From: Acidimicrobiales bacterium
Lineage (GTDB): Bacteria; Actinomycetota; Acidimicrobiia; Acidimicrobiales; SHLQ01
Reading direction: 5' to 3'
Assembly (NCBI GenBank): GCA_013002375.1
Contig: JABDJW010000443.1
Span: 1-14,669 of the forward strand
Length of the DNA: 14,669 bases
The translations under genes were made by a program, and so were the position numbers. Every line of letters begins with the position of its first letter. Position 1 is the stretch's first letter. The notes beneath the pieces are model-generated. The model was not told where the DNA came from. It saw only the letters and a program-made list of their open reading frames with translations, and searched no databases. Below, piece by piece: positions 1 to 6,440 of the stretch.

Positions 1-732
1 GTCAACGTCGGCGATTCGGTCGGTTCGGCCGTCACCCAGCTCACCCTGGTGCTCGGCCTGTTGCCGATCATCACCGGCAAGATCGAGGTCCCCCGTAGGG
101 GCGTCTCCCTGAGCGGCACCTTCACCGTCATCGGCATCTTGATCCTGTCGGCGTCGCTGACCGACGGTCATCTGGGCCGAATCGACGCCCTCGGGCTCCT
201 CCTGTGGTGGGCCATCGGCAGCTTGGTGATTTTTCGTCGAGCCGTGCACGAGCAGCAGTTGCAGCTCCCCGAGGCACCACCTCGGCGATGGCCGCTGATC
301 CGCCAGCTCTTCGGCGCCTTTATACTCTTGGCCATCTCGGCCTCGCTCGCGCTCTGGGCCGTCGTCGCCCTGGCCGAGCGCTTCGGAGCGCCCGAGTTCT
401 TCGTCGGGTTCTTCGTCGCCGCGATCGGAACTTCCTTGCCCGAGCTGGTCTTCGTTGTCACGGCCCTCCGCAAGGGCGCGGTCGCCATGGCGATCGGCGA
501 TGTGATGGGATCGTCATTCGTCGATTCCACCGCGTCGGTGGCCATCGGCCCGTTGATCGCCCCCACCGCCATCACCAGGGATCTCGTGCTCCGCGGCACC
601 CTCGCTTCTGCGGTCGCGATTGCGCTCGTCACGATCCTGATGAGTCGAATCCGCCATCACGACTGGAGAACCGGGACGATCTTGATCGCCCTGTATGGCG
701 CGTTCGTCGTCGTGATGCTGCAGTTCGCCTAG
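1..732 (+). CDS. CaCA-family (Na+/Ca2+ exchanger-like) membrane antiporter, 5' end cut by window
   Basis: The reading frame is open from base 1, so the gene starts upstream; a GTG at 49 lies inside the alpha-1 region and is not a credible start. About 243 residues are visible. The first residues (GDSVGS followed by a hydrophobic LVLGL run) look like the end of the alpha-1 repeat. Later GTSLPEL, followed by GDVMGSS and VDS, is the alpha-2 repeat, the ion-binding hallmark of CaCA exchangers. Several hydrophobic segments separated by short loops fit an integral inner-membrane protein that exchanges Ca2+ or another cation for Na+ or H+. In alpha-2 the Glu of SLPEL and the Asp four residues after the GS serine are present. 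In alpha-1 the equivalent of that Asp/Asn is Gln (GSAVTQ). The family is clear, but the ion carried is not. It is separated from the next gene by 108 bases and is probably not part of the hydrogenase operon. Confidence 0.85.
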   Translation, partial: VNVGDSVGSAVTQLTLVLGLLPIITGKIEVPRRGVSLSGTFTVIGILILSASLTDGHLGRIDALGLLLWWAIGSLVIFRRAVHEQQLQLPEAPPRRWPLIRQLFGAFILLAISASLALWAVVALAERFGAPEFFVGFFVAAIGTSLPELVFVVTALRKGAVAMAIGDVMGSSFVDSTASVAIGPLIAPTAITRDLVLRGTLASAVAIALVTILMSRIRHHDWRTGTILIALYGAFVVVMLQFA

Positions 733-783
733 CGCGCTCGGGCCACGAAGATGACGAAAGACCCTCGTCGAATCGCTCCCACC

Positions 784-827
784 GTGCTCGGCTGAGAACA
801 CGCCGAGTCACCGGGCCGAGCGAGCAC
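784..827 (+). promoter_or_regulatory. Overlapping inverted repeats in the leader of the DUF302/hydrogenase operon
   Basis: This lies in the only sizeable gap (733-840) before the plus-strand gene train. CTCGGC at 787-792 is complementary to GCCGAG at 802-807 (6 bp, 9-nt loop) and also to GCCGAG at 815-820. GTGCTCG at 784-790 is perfectly complementary to CGAGCAC at 821-827, which touches the AGGAG ribosome binding site at 828-832. The pairings share bases 787-790, so they exclude each other in RNA. There is also a 20-base dyad at 783-802, with seven-base arms and one mismatch, that could be a DNA operator. No T-tract follows, so a Rho-independent terminator for the upstream antiporter is unlikely. 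I could not identify -10 or -35 boxes with confidence. Function is unknown. Confidence 0.35.
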
Positions 828-832
828 AGGAG
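828..832 (+). promoter_or_regulatory. Ribosome binding site of the DUF302 gene
   Basis: AGGAG is placed eight bases before the ATG at 841. It fixes that start and is the clearest Shine-Dalgarno sequence on the plus strand of the window. The later hydrogenase genes mostly have overlapping starts instead. Confidence 0.7.
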
Positions 833-840
833 CCACTGCG

Positions 841-1245
841 ATGTTCACGAACAGCATTTCCTTCGGCACGATCACGCCGCTGACCTTCGACGCTGCCCTC
901 GACGCCTGCCGCCAGGCGCTGGCCGACGAGGGCTTCGGCATCCTGCACGAGTTCGACTTCCGGGCGACGCTGCAAGCCAAAACCGGCACCGACGTCGGCC
1001 CCTATACCGTGCTCGCCGCCTGTCATCCGGAAAGCGCCGCCCAGGCCTTGACCCGCCATCCCGAGGTCGGCGTGCTTCTTCCTTGCAACGTGACCGTCTC
1101 CGACGAAGGCGGTGACACGGTGATTCGAGCAATCAACCCCAAGGCTGCGATGGAATACCTCGACAGCGAGGAGATCGACGAGATCGCCGCTGAGATCGCC
1201 GGTCGACTGCGGTGTGTGCTCGACAGCGTCAGCGACCTCGGTTGA
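841..1245 (+). CDS. DUF302 family protein
   Basis: 134 residues, no signal peptide or membrane segment, so cytoplasmic. The pattern is typical of DUF302: an N-terminal strand, then a helix (DAALDACRQALADEGFGIL), an ATLQAKTG stretch with PYTVLAACHPESA after it, and a GVLLPCNVTV segment near residues 77-88, ending in a helix. The biochemical function of DUF302 is not established. The start is supported by AGGAG at 828-832. It lies nine bases before hyhB on the same strand, so it is probably the first gene of the hydrogenase transcript. Its position suggests a role linked to redox or metal state, but that is only inferred from neighbours. Confidence 0.85.
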   Translation: MFTNSISFGTITPLTFDAALDACRQALADEGFGILHEFDFRATLQAKTGTDVGPYTVLAACHPESAAQALTRHPEVGVLLPCNVTVSDEGGDTVIRAINPKAAMEYLDSEEIDEIAAEIAGRLRCVLDSVSDLG

Positions 1246-1254
1246 ACCGATTCG

Positions 1255-2436
1255 ATGAGCTCAGCACGCGCTGCCTCCGAGCGCGAGACTGAACCAATGG
1301 GCGGCAGCACTCTCACCCCAGCGACGTTGATCGTCGAGCGTGATGGGCTCGACGCGCTGATCGGTGAGCTTCGCGCCCAGCACCGCACGGTCCTCGGCCC
1401 CCTCGTCCGCGACGGCGTCATCACCCACGGCGAGGTCACCGGCATCGACGACCTACCGATCGGCTGGACCGAACAACAGTCCGGCGGCACGTACCGGCTC
1501 CAACCCACCGGCACGGACGAGATCTTCGCCTTCAGCACTCCCTCGGAGTCGTGGAAGCGCTACGTCCATCCGCCCCGGGCCCTGATGCTCCGAGCTCGCC
1601 GAGAGGGCCCAGCCATCACCGTCGAGACCCCCCGGCCCGAGCCCGAGCCGGTGGCCTTCTTCGGCGTGCGATCCTGTGATCTGGCCGCACTCGGCATACT
1701 CGACCGAGTTCTGCTCGATCCCGAGGCGACCGACCCGAACTACGCGGTCAGAAGATCCGACATCTTCATCGTCGCGGCGGGATGCTCCACCCCGGCCGCC
1801 ACCTGCTTCTGCGCCTCGATGCAAACCGGTCCCTCACCGACCAGCGGGTTCGATCTGTCGATCGCCGAACTCAAGGGGTCCGAGCCGCTCTCCTACCTGA
1901 TCGCGGCCGGAACCGAGCGCGGTGCCGAGGTCCTCGGGCTCCTGCCCGGGCGTTCGGCCACCGCCGCCGATCACGAGCACGCCACTGCCGTCCACGACCA
2001 GGCGGTCGCCGCGATGCACCGCACCCTCGATGCGGCCGATCCTCCCCGGGCCGCCGCAGCGCCCGAGCACCCGCAGTGGAACGACATCGCCGAGCGGTGT
2101 CTGGCCTGTGGCAACTGCACGATGGTGTGCCCGACCTGTTTCTGCAGTTCGGTCGAAGACACCACCAGCCTCGACGGAAACCACACCGACCGAACGCGCG
2201 TCTGGGATTCCTGCTTCGGCCTCGATTTCACCCACATGCACGGCGGTCCGACGCGCACCTCCATCGCATCGCGTTATCGGCACTGGCTGCTCCACAAGCT
2301 GGTGACCTGGCAGGACCAATTCGACTCCTCCGGCTGCGTCGGATGCGGCCGCTGCATCACCTGGTGCCCGGTCGGTATCGACCTCACCGCCGAAATCCCG
2401 AAGCTGGCCCGAGCAGCAACCGAGGTGGCTCCATGA
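1255..2436 (+). CDS. hyhB: Hydrogenase beta subunit, HyhB-like, two [4Fe-4S] clusters
   Basis: 393 residues. This is the iron-sulfur subunit of a soluble group 3b-type [NiFe]-hydrogenase that carries electrons between the HyhG flavin and the HyhS clusters. Two ferredoxin-type motifs sit near the C-terminus: CxxCxxCxxxCP at Cys282/285/288/292 and again at Cys361/364/367/371. The N-terminal two thirds carries the family pattern FFGVRSCDLAALGILD followed by a Cys-rich ATCFCASM segment (roughly residues 140-190), which may bind another cofactor. The length fits the family. The start is uncertain: ATG at 1255 gives the full frame, while ATG at 1297 (MGGSTL) is equally plausible, since neither has a good Shine-Dalgarno and the conserved region begins after both. 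The stop overlaps the next start (ATGA, 2433-2436). Confidence 0.9.
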   Translation: MSSARAASERETEPMGGSTLTPATLIVERDGLDALIGELRAQHRTVLGPLVRDGVITHGEVTGIDDLPIGWTEQQSGGTYRLQPTGTDEIFAFSTPSESWKRYVHPPRALMLRARREGPAITVETPRPEPEPVAFFGVRSCDLAALGILDRVLLDPEATDPNYAVRRSDIFIVAAGCSTPAATCFCASMQTGPSPTSGFDLSIAELKGSEPLSYLIAAGTERGAEVLGLLPGRSATAADHEHATAVHDQAVAAMHRTLDAADPPRAAAAPEHPQWNDIAERCLACGNCTMVCPTCFCSSVEDTTSLDGNHTDRTRVWDSCFGLDFTHMHGGPTRTSIASRYRHWLLHKLVTWQDQFDSSGCVGCGRCITWCPVGIDLTAEIPKLARAATEVAP

Positions 2437-2897
2437 CCGACATCGCGCATCGCCTCCTCGCCATGCCGGCGTTGGCCACGTTCGACCAGAAGGTGGTCGA
2501 CGTCCTGGCCAGCCAAGCCCGCGTGGTCTCGGTTCCGGCCGGCCAGCGAATCCTCACCGAGGGCGATCCGGCCGACACCTTCCACATCGTGCTCAGCGGA
2601 CGTGTCGCCATCGAGATCAACAGCCCCAACGCAGGCCCCATCGCAATCGAGACACTCGAGCCGGGCGAGCTGCTCGGTGTGTCATGGATGCTCCCGCCGT
2701 ACCGGTGTACCTTCGATGCGCGCGTCACCGACGCCGCCGAGCTGATCGCCATCGATGCGGTCGCCCTGCGCGCCGCGGCCGACGCCGACCCGGCCCTTGG
2801 CTACGCCTTGTTCAAGTACGTTGCCGGCGTGGTGCGCGACCGACTCCAGGCCGCTCGAGTGCAGGTGCTCGACCTGTATCGGGGCCGTGATGACTGA
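2433..2897 (+). CDS. Stand-alone cyclic-nucleotide-binding-domain protein in the hydrogenase operon
   Basis: 154 residues. A single Crp-like beta-roll domain (IVLSGRVAIEI, LEPGELLGVSW, FDARVTDAAELIAID) is followed by a helix resembling the dimer helix of CAP (about residues 120-150). The protein ends there, without a helix-turn-helix, so it is not a DNA-binding regulator by itself. The phosphate-binding cassette is unusual: Gly78-Glu79-Leu80 is present, but the next Arg is Arg91, twelve residues after the Glu instead of the ten seen in E. coli CAP, in a PPYRCTF context with a Trp in between. Ligand identity (cAMP, another nucleotide or none) cannot be told. The ATG overlaps the hyhB stop and the end overlaps hyhG by eight bases, so it is translated with the enzyme subunits. 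It may be a regulatory or accessory subunit. Confidence 0.88.
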   Translation: MTDIAHRLLAMPALATFDQKVVDVLASQARVVSVPAGQRILTEGDPADTFHIVLSGRVAIEINSPNAGPIAIETLEPGELLGVSWMLPPYRCTFDARVTDAAELIAIDAVALRAAADADPALGYALFKYVAGVVRDRLQAARVQVLDLYRGRDD

Positions 2898-3732
2898 CAC
2901 CGCCGCCGCGGTCAACGCGCCATCGCCGATGGAGCCGTCGATGTATCGGGTCACGGCCCGCGACGTCGAATCGCACGACACCGTCACCCTCACCCTGGCA
3001 CCGATGGCCGATGCGCTGCCGGCCCCGAATCCGGGACAGTTCTTCATGCTCTGGGCGTTCGGTATCGGCGAGGCGCCGATATCGGTGGCCGGCGTCACGG
3101 CCGACGGGTCGATCGTGCACACCATCCGAGCCGTCGGAGCGGTCACCGACGCGCTCGTCGCACTCCGACCCGGCGACCCGGTCGGCATGCGGGGGCCGTA
3201 CGGCACCTCATGGCCGGTCGACGCCGCCGCCGGCGCAGATGTCCTCGTGGTCGCCGGCGGTCTCGGACTGGCGCCGGTCCGCCCGGTGATCGACGCCATC
3301 GCCGCCGACCCGTCCCGGTTTCGGAGCCGCCGCGTCCTGATCGGCGCCCGCACCCCCGGTGCCCTCCTCTACCCCGGTGCTTCCGCTCGCTGGGAGAGCC
3401 AGGGGGTAGCCGTGCAGCGAATCGTCGACCGCGCCGGGCCCGACTGGACCGGCCCGGTCGGGCTCATCACCAAGCTGATCGAACAGTCGACACTGAGCGA
3501 GCACACCCACGCCTTCCTCTGCGGCCCCGAACCGATGATGCGGTTCAGCGCCATGGCCCTGATCGACCAGGGCGTCCCACCCGAGCAGATCTGGGTTTCA
3601 CTCGAGCGCAACATGCACTGCGCCTACGGCCACTGCGGTCACTGCCAGCTCGGCTCGCTGTTCGTCTGCCGCGATGGACCGATCGTGTCGTGGGCCGCCG
3701 CCCAGGCCGTAGTACGGATACCGCAGCGATGA
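2890..3732 (+). CDS. hyhG: Hydrogenase gamma subunit, HyhG-like FAD/NAD(P)-binding, [2Fe-2S]
   Basis: 280 residues from ATG 2890. It belongs to the ferredoxin-reductase-like family that includes PyrK and sulfhydrogenase gamma. It links the hydrogenase to NAD(P)H: an N-terminal FAD-binding barrel (to about residue 105, with APISVAG where many relatives have the RxYS flavin motif), then a nucleotide-binding fold with VVAGGLGLAPVRP and, near its end, FLCGPEPMM. A C-terminal [2Fe-2S] site follows at Cys244, Cys249, Cys252 and Cys260. An N-terminal tail of about 20 residues precedes the conserved YRV start of the barrel. It overlaps the cyclic-nucleotide-binding gene by eight bases and hyhS by ATGA (3729-3732). 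NAD versus NADP preference is not readable from the sequence. Confidence 0.9.
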   Translation: MTDTAAAVNAPSPMEPSMYRVTARDVESHDTVTLTLAPMADALPAPNPGQFFMLWAFGIGEAPISVAGVTADGSIVHTIRAVGAVTDALVALRPGDPVGMRGPYGTSWPVDAAAGADVLVVAGGLGLAPVRPVIDAIAADPSRFRSRRVLIGARTPGALLYPGASARWESQGVAVQRIVDRAGPDWTGPVGLITKLIEQSTLSEHTHAFLCGPEPMMRFSAMALIDQGVPPEQIWVSLERNMHCAYGHCGHCQLGSLFVCRDGPIVSWAAAQAVVRIPQR

Positions 3733-4577
3733 CGGTCACCGATCCCCGGAACCCGACTGTGCCGCCGTCGAGCCGGCCGTCGCTCGCGGTCTGGAAGTTC
3801 GCCAGTTGCGACGGGTGCCAGCTGACGCTGCTCGACTGCGAGGACGAATTGCTCGCCGTCGCGGATCAACTCGACGTGGCGTTCTTCCTCGAGGCATCGA
3901 GCGCCTCGGTGGCCGGCCCCTACGACGTCTCGTTGGTCGAGGGCTCGATCACCACCGAAGAGGACCGGGCTCGCATCCAGGAGGTACGGGCTCAATCGAA
4001 GACCCTGATCACCATCGGCGCCTGCGCGACCGCCGGTGGCATACAGGCGTTGCGCAACACCAGCGATGTCAGCGAGTTCCTGCGTATCGTCTACGCCACG
4101 CCGTCCTACATCTCGACCCTCGAGACTTCGACTCCGATCGCCGATCACGTCTCCGTCGACTTCGAGTTACGGGGTTGCCCGATCGATCGACAGCAATTGT
4201 TGGAGGTCATCGGCGCCTACCTGGTCGGCCGAACGCCGAACACGCCGGGCCACAGCGTCTGCGTCGAATGCAAACAGCAGGGCAACCCCTGCGTCCTGGT
4301 GGCCCACGGAACGCCTTGCCTCGGTCCGGCCACCCAAGCCGGTTGTGGCGCGCTGTGCCCGTCCTACCTGCGGGGCTGCTACGGCTGCTTCGGGCCGGCC
4401 GAGACACCCAACCCGCATTCGCTCGGTGCCACCCTGCTCGAGGCCGGCCTACCACCGGACGAACTCCAGCGGTTGTTCCACACCTACAACGCGTGGGCCG
4501 AACCGTTTCGCGGCGCCGTACAGGTCCCCACTCCCACCCACCGCCGCCCGGCGACGCAGCAGGAGAACACCAGATGA
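3729..4577 (+). CDS. hyhS: [NiFe]-hydrogenase small (delta) subunit, HyhS-like
   Basis: 282 residues. It carries the three iron-sulfur clusters that wire the Ni-Fe site to HyhB. The proximal cluster ligands are Cys27 and Cys30 (ASCDGCQ), Cys99 (IGACATAGG) and Cys150 (RGCPID). The remaining clusters are supplied by the Cys-rich C-terminal block: CVECKQQGNPC, HGTPCLGPATQAGC and then GALCPSYLRGCYGCFG. There is no Tat signal, as expected for a soluble cytoplasmic group 3 enzyme. The start at 3729 overlaps the hyhG stop (ATGA) and leaves a short polar N-terminus before the first conserved strand (LAVWKFASC). The frame stays open far upstream, but that part is the shadow of hyhG. Confidence 0.93.
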   Translation: MTVTDPRNPTVPPSSRPSLAVWKFASCDGCQLTLLDCEDELLAVADQLDVAFFLEASSASVAGPYDVSLVEGSITTEEDRARIQEVRAQSKTLITIGACATAGGIQALRNTSDVSEFLRIVYATPSYISTLETSTPIADHVSVDFELRGCPIDRQQLLEVIGAYLVGRTPNTPGHSVCVECKQQGNPCVLVAHGTPCLGPATQAGCGALCPSYLRGCYGCFGPAETPNPHSLGATLLEAGLPPDELQRLFHTYNAWAEPFRGAVQVPTPTHRRPATQQENTR

Positions 4578-5941
4578 CGCACCGAGCCGGCGGCAGCCGA
4601 CGCCTCAGCACCGGTGCCCTCGCCCGGGTGGAAGGCGAAGGCGCGATGCACATCGACATCCGCGATGGCGAACTGGTCGACGTGCAACTGAACATCTACG
4701 AACCGCCCCGGTTCTTCGAAGGGTTTCTGCGCGGCCGCGGCCTGGAGGAGCCGGTCGACATCACCGCCCGGATCTGCGGTATCTGTCCGGTGGCGTACCA
4801 GATGAGCGCGTGCGCTGCGATCGAGGACGCGCTGGGCATCACCGTCGACGGACCACTGCGAGCCCTGCGGCACCTGCTGTACTGCGGCGAGTGGATCGAG
4901 AGCCACACCCTGCACATCCACATGCTGCACGCGCCGGATTTTCTCGGCGTCGACAGCGTGATCGAGATGGCCCAGGATCACCGGCCCGAGGTCGAGCGCG
5001 GACTGGAGATCAAGAAGATCGGCAACGAGGTGCTGTCGTTGCTCGGCGGCCGAGCCATCCACCCGATCAACGTGCGGGTGGGCGGGTTCTACCGGGTCCC
5101 GACCGTGGCCGAGCTGCAGCCGTTGCGCGAGCGGCTCCTGCGGGGTCGTGACCTGGCCGAGGAAGCGGTCGACTGGGTCGCCGGCTTCTCGTTCGCCGAC
5201 CTCGACATCGACCACGAGTTCGTCGCCGCGCAGCACCCGACCGACTACCCCTTCCTGGCCGAACGCATCGAATCCGATGGCGGCGTGGACATCGCGGTCG
5301 CGGACTTCCCCGATCACTTCGAGGAGCATCAGGTCCCCCACTCGACCGCCTTACACGCCCGACACCTCGGTCACGCCGAGGCGAGCACCGACGACGCCGA
5401 CGACGCCACCGATGCCGCCGCCGTCCGGTTCGAACCCGGCAACTATCTCGTGGGGCCTCTCGCCCGCTACAGCCTGTTCTCCGAACGCTTGTCGGCCGGC
5501 GCGCGTGCGGCCGCCGATCGCGCCGGCCTGGGCCCAACATGCCGCAACCCGTTCCAGAGCATCGTGGTTCGGGCGGTCGAAGTCCTCCACGCCTACGAGA
5601 CGGCCATCAAGCTCGTCGACGGATACGAGCGACCCGACCTTGCCGCCGTCCCGTACGATGTGCGGCCCGGCACGGGACACGGCGTGACCGAGGCGCCGCG
5701 CGGCCTGCTCTACCACCGCTACCAGATCGACGAGAATGGCCTGCTCAGCGATGCCGTGATCGTGCCGCCCACGTCCCAGAACCAGGCCACGATCGAACAC
5801 GACCTCTGGCATTTCGTCGAGGCCAACCTCGATCTGGACGACGAGTCGCTCCGTCGCCAGGCCGAAGTGACGATTCGAAATCATGATCCGTGCATCAGCT
5901 GTGCCACCCACTTCCTGGATCTCACCGTGTCCCGCACATGA
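4574..5941 (+). CDS. hyhL: [NiFe]-hydrogenase large (alpha) subunit, HyhL-like
   Basis: 455 residues; holds the Ni-Fe active site. The L1 motif is RICGIC with Cys68 and Cys71; the L2 motif is DPCISCATH with Cys440, Cys443 and His446. These four cysteines are the expected metal ligands, so the subunit looks catalytic. Nine residues follow His446 (FLDLTVSRT); they should be cut off by the endopeptidase encoded next. The position four after the second L1 Cys, often His in other groups, is Tyr75. An acidic Asp/Ala-rich stretch at about residues 269-284 (EASTDDADDATDAA) looks like an inserted loop. Together with HyhB, HyhG and HyhS this points to group 3b; a phylogeny would be needed to be sure. 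The start overlaps the hyhS stop by ATGA. Confidence 0.95.
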   Translation: MTHRAGGSRRLSTGALARVEGEGAMHIDIRDGELVDVQLNIYEPPRFFEGFLRGRGLEEPVDITARICGICPVAYQMSACAAIEDALGITVDGPLRALRHLLYCGEWIESHTLHIHMLHAPDFLGVDSVIEMAQDHRPEVERGLEIKKIGNEVLSLLGGRAIHPINVRVGGFYRVPTVAELQPLRERLLRGRDLAEEAVDWVAGFSFADLDIDHEFVAAQHPTDYPFLAERIESDGGVDIAVADFPDHFEEHQVPHSTALHARHLGHAEASTDDADDATDAAAVRFEPGNYLVGPLARYSLFSERLSAGARAAADRAGLGPTCRNPFQSIVVRAVEVLHAYETAIKLVDGYERPDLAAVPYDVRPGTGHGVTEAPRGLLYHRYQIDENGLLSDAVIVPPTSQNQATIEHDLWHFVEANLDLDDESLRRQAEVTIRNHDPCISCATHFLDLTVSRT

Positions 5942-5975
5942 GCCCGAGTCCATGAGCCCAGATTCCATGAGCCCA
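5937..5975 (+). repeat. Triplicated CATGAGCCC start-codon repeat between hyhL and the protease gene
   Basis: Three imperfect tandem units begin at 5937, 5951 and 5966, each opening with CATGAGCCC. The first unit is 14 bases and the second 15. Each supplies an ATG: 5938 (overlapping the hyhL stop), 5952 and 5967. Because the first unit is one base shorter, its ATG is out of frame with the protease, whereas the 5952 and 5967 ATGs are in frame with each other. Confidence 0.75.
5938..5955 (+). other. Five-codon relay reading frame (MSPSP) coupling hyhL to the protease gene
   Basis: The ATG at 5938 overlaps the hyhL stop as ATGA (5938-5941). It is followed by four sense codons and a TGA at 5953-5955, which again forms ATGA with the protease start at 5952. 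A ribosome finishing hyhL could re-initiate here and then again on the protease. This could equally be chance debris of the repeat; nothing shows the peptide itself has a function. Confidence 0.45.
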
Positions 5976-6440
5976 GGCCGCGCCCCTGACGTCGTCATCG
6001 GCATCGGCAATCCCCTCCGCCGCGACGACGGCATCGGCCCGGCCTTGCTCGCCGCACTCCACGACCGCCTGCCACCCACCGTCGACCGCATCGAACTCGA
6101 CGGGGAAGCGACCCGCCTGATCGAGGCCTGGTCCGATCGCCGTCGCGCCGTCGTGTTGGACGCGGTCTGTATGGGGGCGGCCGCGGGCACCGTCCACGAT
6201 CTCCGCATCGATCCCCGGGAACCCGAAGGAACGCCCGCGGTCGGTACGCCCAGCGTCAGCTCGCACCACCCGGGGTTGGCCGCAGCCATCGAGCTGGGCC
6301 GAGCCTTTGATCGCCTTCCCCGCTCACTGCGGGTGATCGGCATCGAACCGGAGGATCTCGACCACGGTGCCGGCCTCTCCGCCTCGGTCGACGGTTCGTG
6401 CGCCGCGGCAATCGATCTGGTGATCGAGGCCCTGGCATGA
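5952..6440 (+). CDS. Hydrogenase maturation endopeptidase (HycI/HybD/HoxW family)
   Basis: 162 residues from ATG 5952. It removes the C-terminal peptide of HyhL after nickel insertion. The family signature GIGNPLRRDDGIG covers residues 17-29; Asp26 aligns with the nickel-sensing Asp/Glu16 of HycI/HybD, Asp70 (VVLDAV) with Asp62, and His105 or His106 (SSHHPG) with His93. Length fits the family. The start is ambiguous: 5952 and 5967 are both in-frame ATGs of the repeat, and the first conserved strand (VVIGIGN) begins after both. I chose 5952 because it overlaps the relay frame stop. The frame is open to 5883, but that would overlap the conserved L2 end of hyhL. The stop overlaps hypF by ATGA. 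Confidence 0.9.
   Translation: MSPDSMSPGRAPDVVIGIGNPLRRDDGIGPALLAALHDRLPPTVDRIELDGEATRLIEAWSDRRRAVVLDAVCMGAAAGTVHDLRIDPREPEGTPAVGTPSVSSHHPGLAAAIELGRAFDRLPRSLRVIGIEPEDLDHGAGLSASVDGSCAAAIDLVIEALA

Noticed and set aside
733..840. DosR box or classical Crp site (TGTGA-N6-TCACA) in front of the hydrogenase operon
   Set aside because: No stretch matches either consensus; the dyad at 783-802 has a different half-site and spacing.
1782..2432. Upstream extension of the cyclic-nucleotide-binding frame that would make a larger fusion protein
   Set aside because: The extension is an Arg/His-rich shadow of hyhB; the conserved domain begins after ATG 2433, which overlaps the hyhB stop.
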